6,295 nucleotides of DNA from Thermoanaerobacterales bacterium (lineage in GTDB: Bacteria; Actinomycetota; Acidimicrobiia; Acidimicrobiales; JACDCH01): contig PKRH01000161.1 of assembly GCA_017577565.1 (NCBI GenBank), positions 1-6,295 of the forward strand, written 5' to 3'. Positions within the stretch are counted from its first letter, which is position 1. Every line of letters begins with the position of its first letter. This document shows, piece after piece, positions 5,944 to 6,295 of the stretch. The notes under the pieces are model-generated. The model was not told the DNA's origin, searched no databases, and was given only the letters and a program-made list of their open reading frames with translations. A program made the position numbers and the translations under genes.

Positions 5944-6291
5944 CGACCCCGCCGGGGCGGGGGCCGCCTCCCCGGGCGCCCCCTCGGCGGGCTGGGTGGC
6001 GGCCGGGTCGGACGCCGGCGCGGCCGGCTCGTCGTCCGCCTCGTCGGCCCCGCCGGCCACGGCGGCGACCACGATGACCAGGACGAGCGCGCCGACCGCC
6101 CACCACCGCTTCTTCCGGTACCAGGGGCGCAGCGCCTTGGCGTGCGCCCGCGCCGCCTTCGCCGCCGCCTTGGCCTCCTTGCGGGACGCCGGGGGCGGGG
6201 GCGGCGGGGGGTAGGGCCCGGGCCCCTGGGCGGTCGAGTCCTGCTGCGGCGCGCCGTGCGGGGGCGCACCGAGGGGGTCGTGGGTGCTCAT
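5542..6291 (-). CDS. single-pass membrane protein with extracellular DUF4352 domain
   Basis: 249 residues. The N-terminus is Pro/Gln-rich, with a run of seven prolines (28-34). A Lys/Ala/Arg-rich, probably helical stretch (37-61) leads to one membrane segment, WWAVGALVLVIVVAAVAGG (63-81). There is no cysteine, so it is held by the membrane helix and not by lipid. The positive charge before the helix puts the N-terminus in the cytoplasm. An acidic Ala/Pro/Glu linker (82-116) leads to the DUF4352 domain (117-249), whose blocks match the neighbouring lipoprotein almost residue for residue. N-terminal Pro-rich tails like this occur on many actinobacterial membrane proteins of unknown role. The start at 6291 is 4 nt from the window edge, so its ribosome binding site and promoter cannot be seen; the MSTH opening matching the paralog's MSAH supports it. 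Confidence 0.87.
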   Translation of the reverse strand: MSTHDPLGAPPHGAPQQDSTAQGPGPYPPPPPPPASRKEAKAAAKAARAHAKALRPWYRKKRWWAVGALVLVIVVAAVAGGADEADDEPAAPASDPAATQPAEGAPGEAAPAPAGSSAGDQEVHAVGQWAHTGDFDVTVHQVQDPYTPSNQFETPQPGHRFVAVEVEVRNTADDARTISTLLGAEVTDSMNRPWHVALAGTDLPQLDGDVPAGGARRGWMVFEVAEDASGLLLRIKGNLTATGSLFALG

Positions 6292-6295
6292 CGCC

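Overview
The window is very GC-rich (roughly 75-85% in most stretches I counted by hand) and densely coded, with strong Shine-Dalgarno sites and Actinobacteria-type families. I infer an actinomycete. The Thr-rich 'TTTTTEPS' linkers behind lipoprotein signals suggest class Acidimicrobiia (Iamia/Ilumatobacter-like), but that placement is a guess from style, not a phylogenetic result. I saw no RNA genes, CRISPR array, insertion sequence or origin.

Left part, plus strand (1-2851). The 3' part of a LuxR-type regulator is followed by an 88-bp regulatory gap and a two-gene unit: a phytanoyl-CoA dioxygenase-like Fe(II)/2-oxoglutarate oxygenase and a TetR-family repressor whose stop and start codons overlap (TGATG). 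The gap holds an AT-rich 16-bp palindrome, GTAAAC-N4-GTTTAC, which looks like a TetR operator. A -35-like TTGACG sits just upstream. The simplest reading is an autoregulated oxygenase-repressor operon whose inducer is the oxygenase's substrate or product.

Right part, minus strand (6291 down to 2887). Four genes all encode exported or membrane-anchored proteins: a single-pass membrane DUF4352 protein, a DUF4352 lipoprotein, a small lipoprotein with an NTF2-like look, and a secreted protein with eight cysteines in its mature part. The last two overlap by 28 nt and are probably co-translated. The two DUF4352 genes are a tandem duplication: 106 of 133 residues are identical in the shared domain and about 86% of its bases. 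They differ completely in anchor and linker. A strong GC hairpin lies between them.

The plus and minus groups converge at 2852-2886, a 35-bp gap with no recognisable U-tract terminator. A low-GC trough (about 60-70% by hand count) covers about 3600-4500, including the small lipoprotein gene and the 5' end of the cysteine-rich gene. I found no clearly new multi-gene system. The most checkable points are the DUF4352 duplication with swapped anchors, the TetR operator, and the composition break inside a gene.
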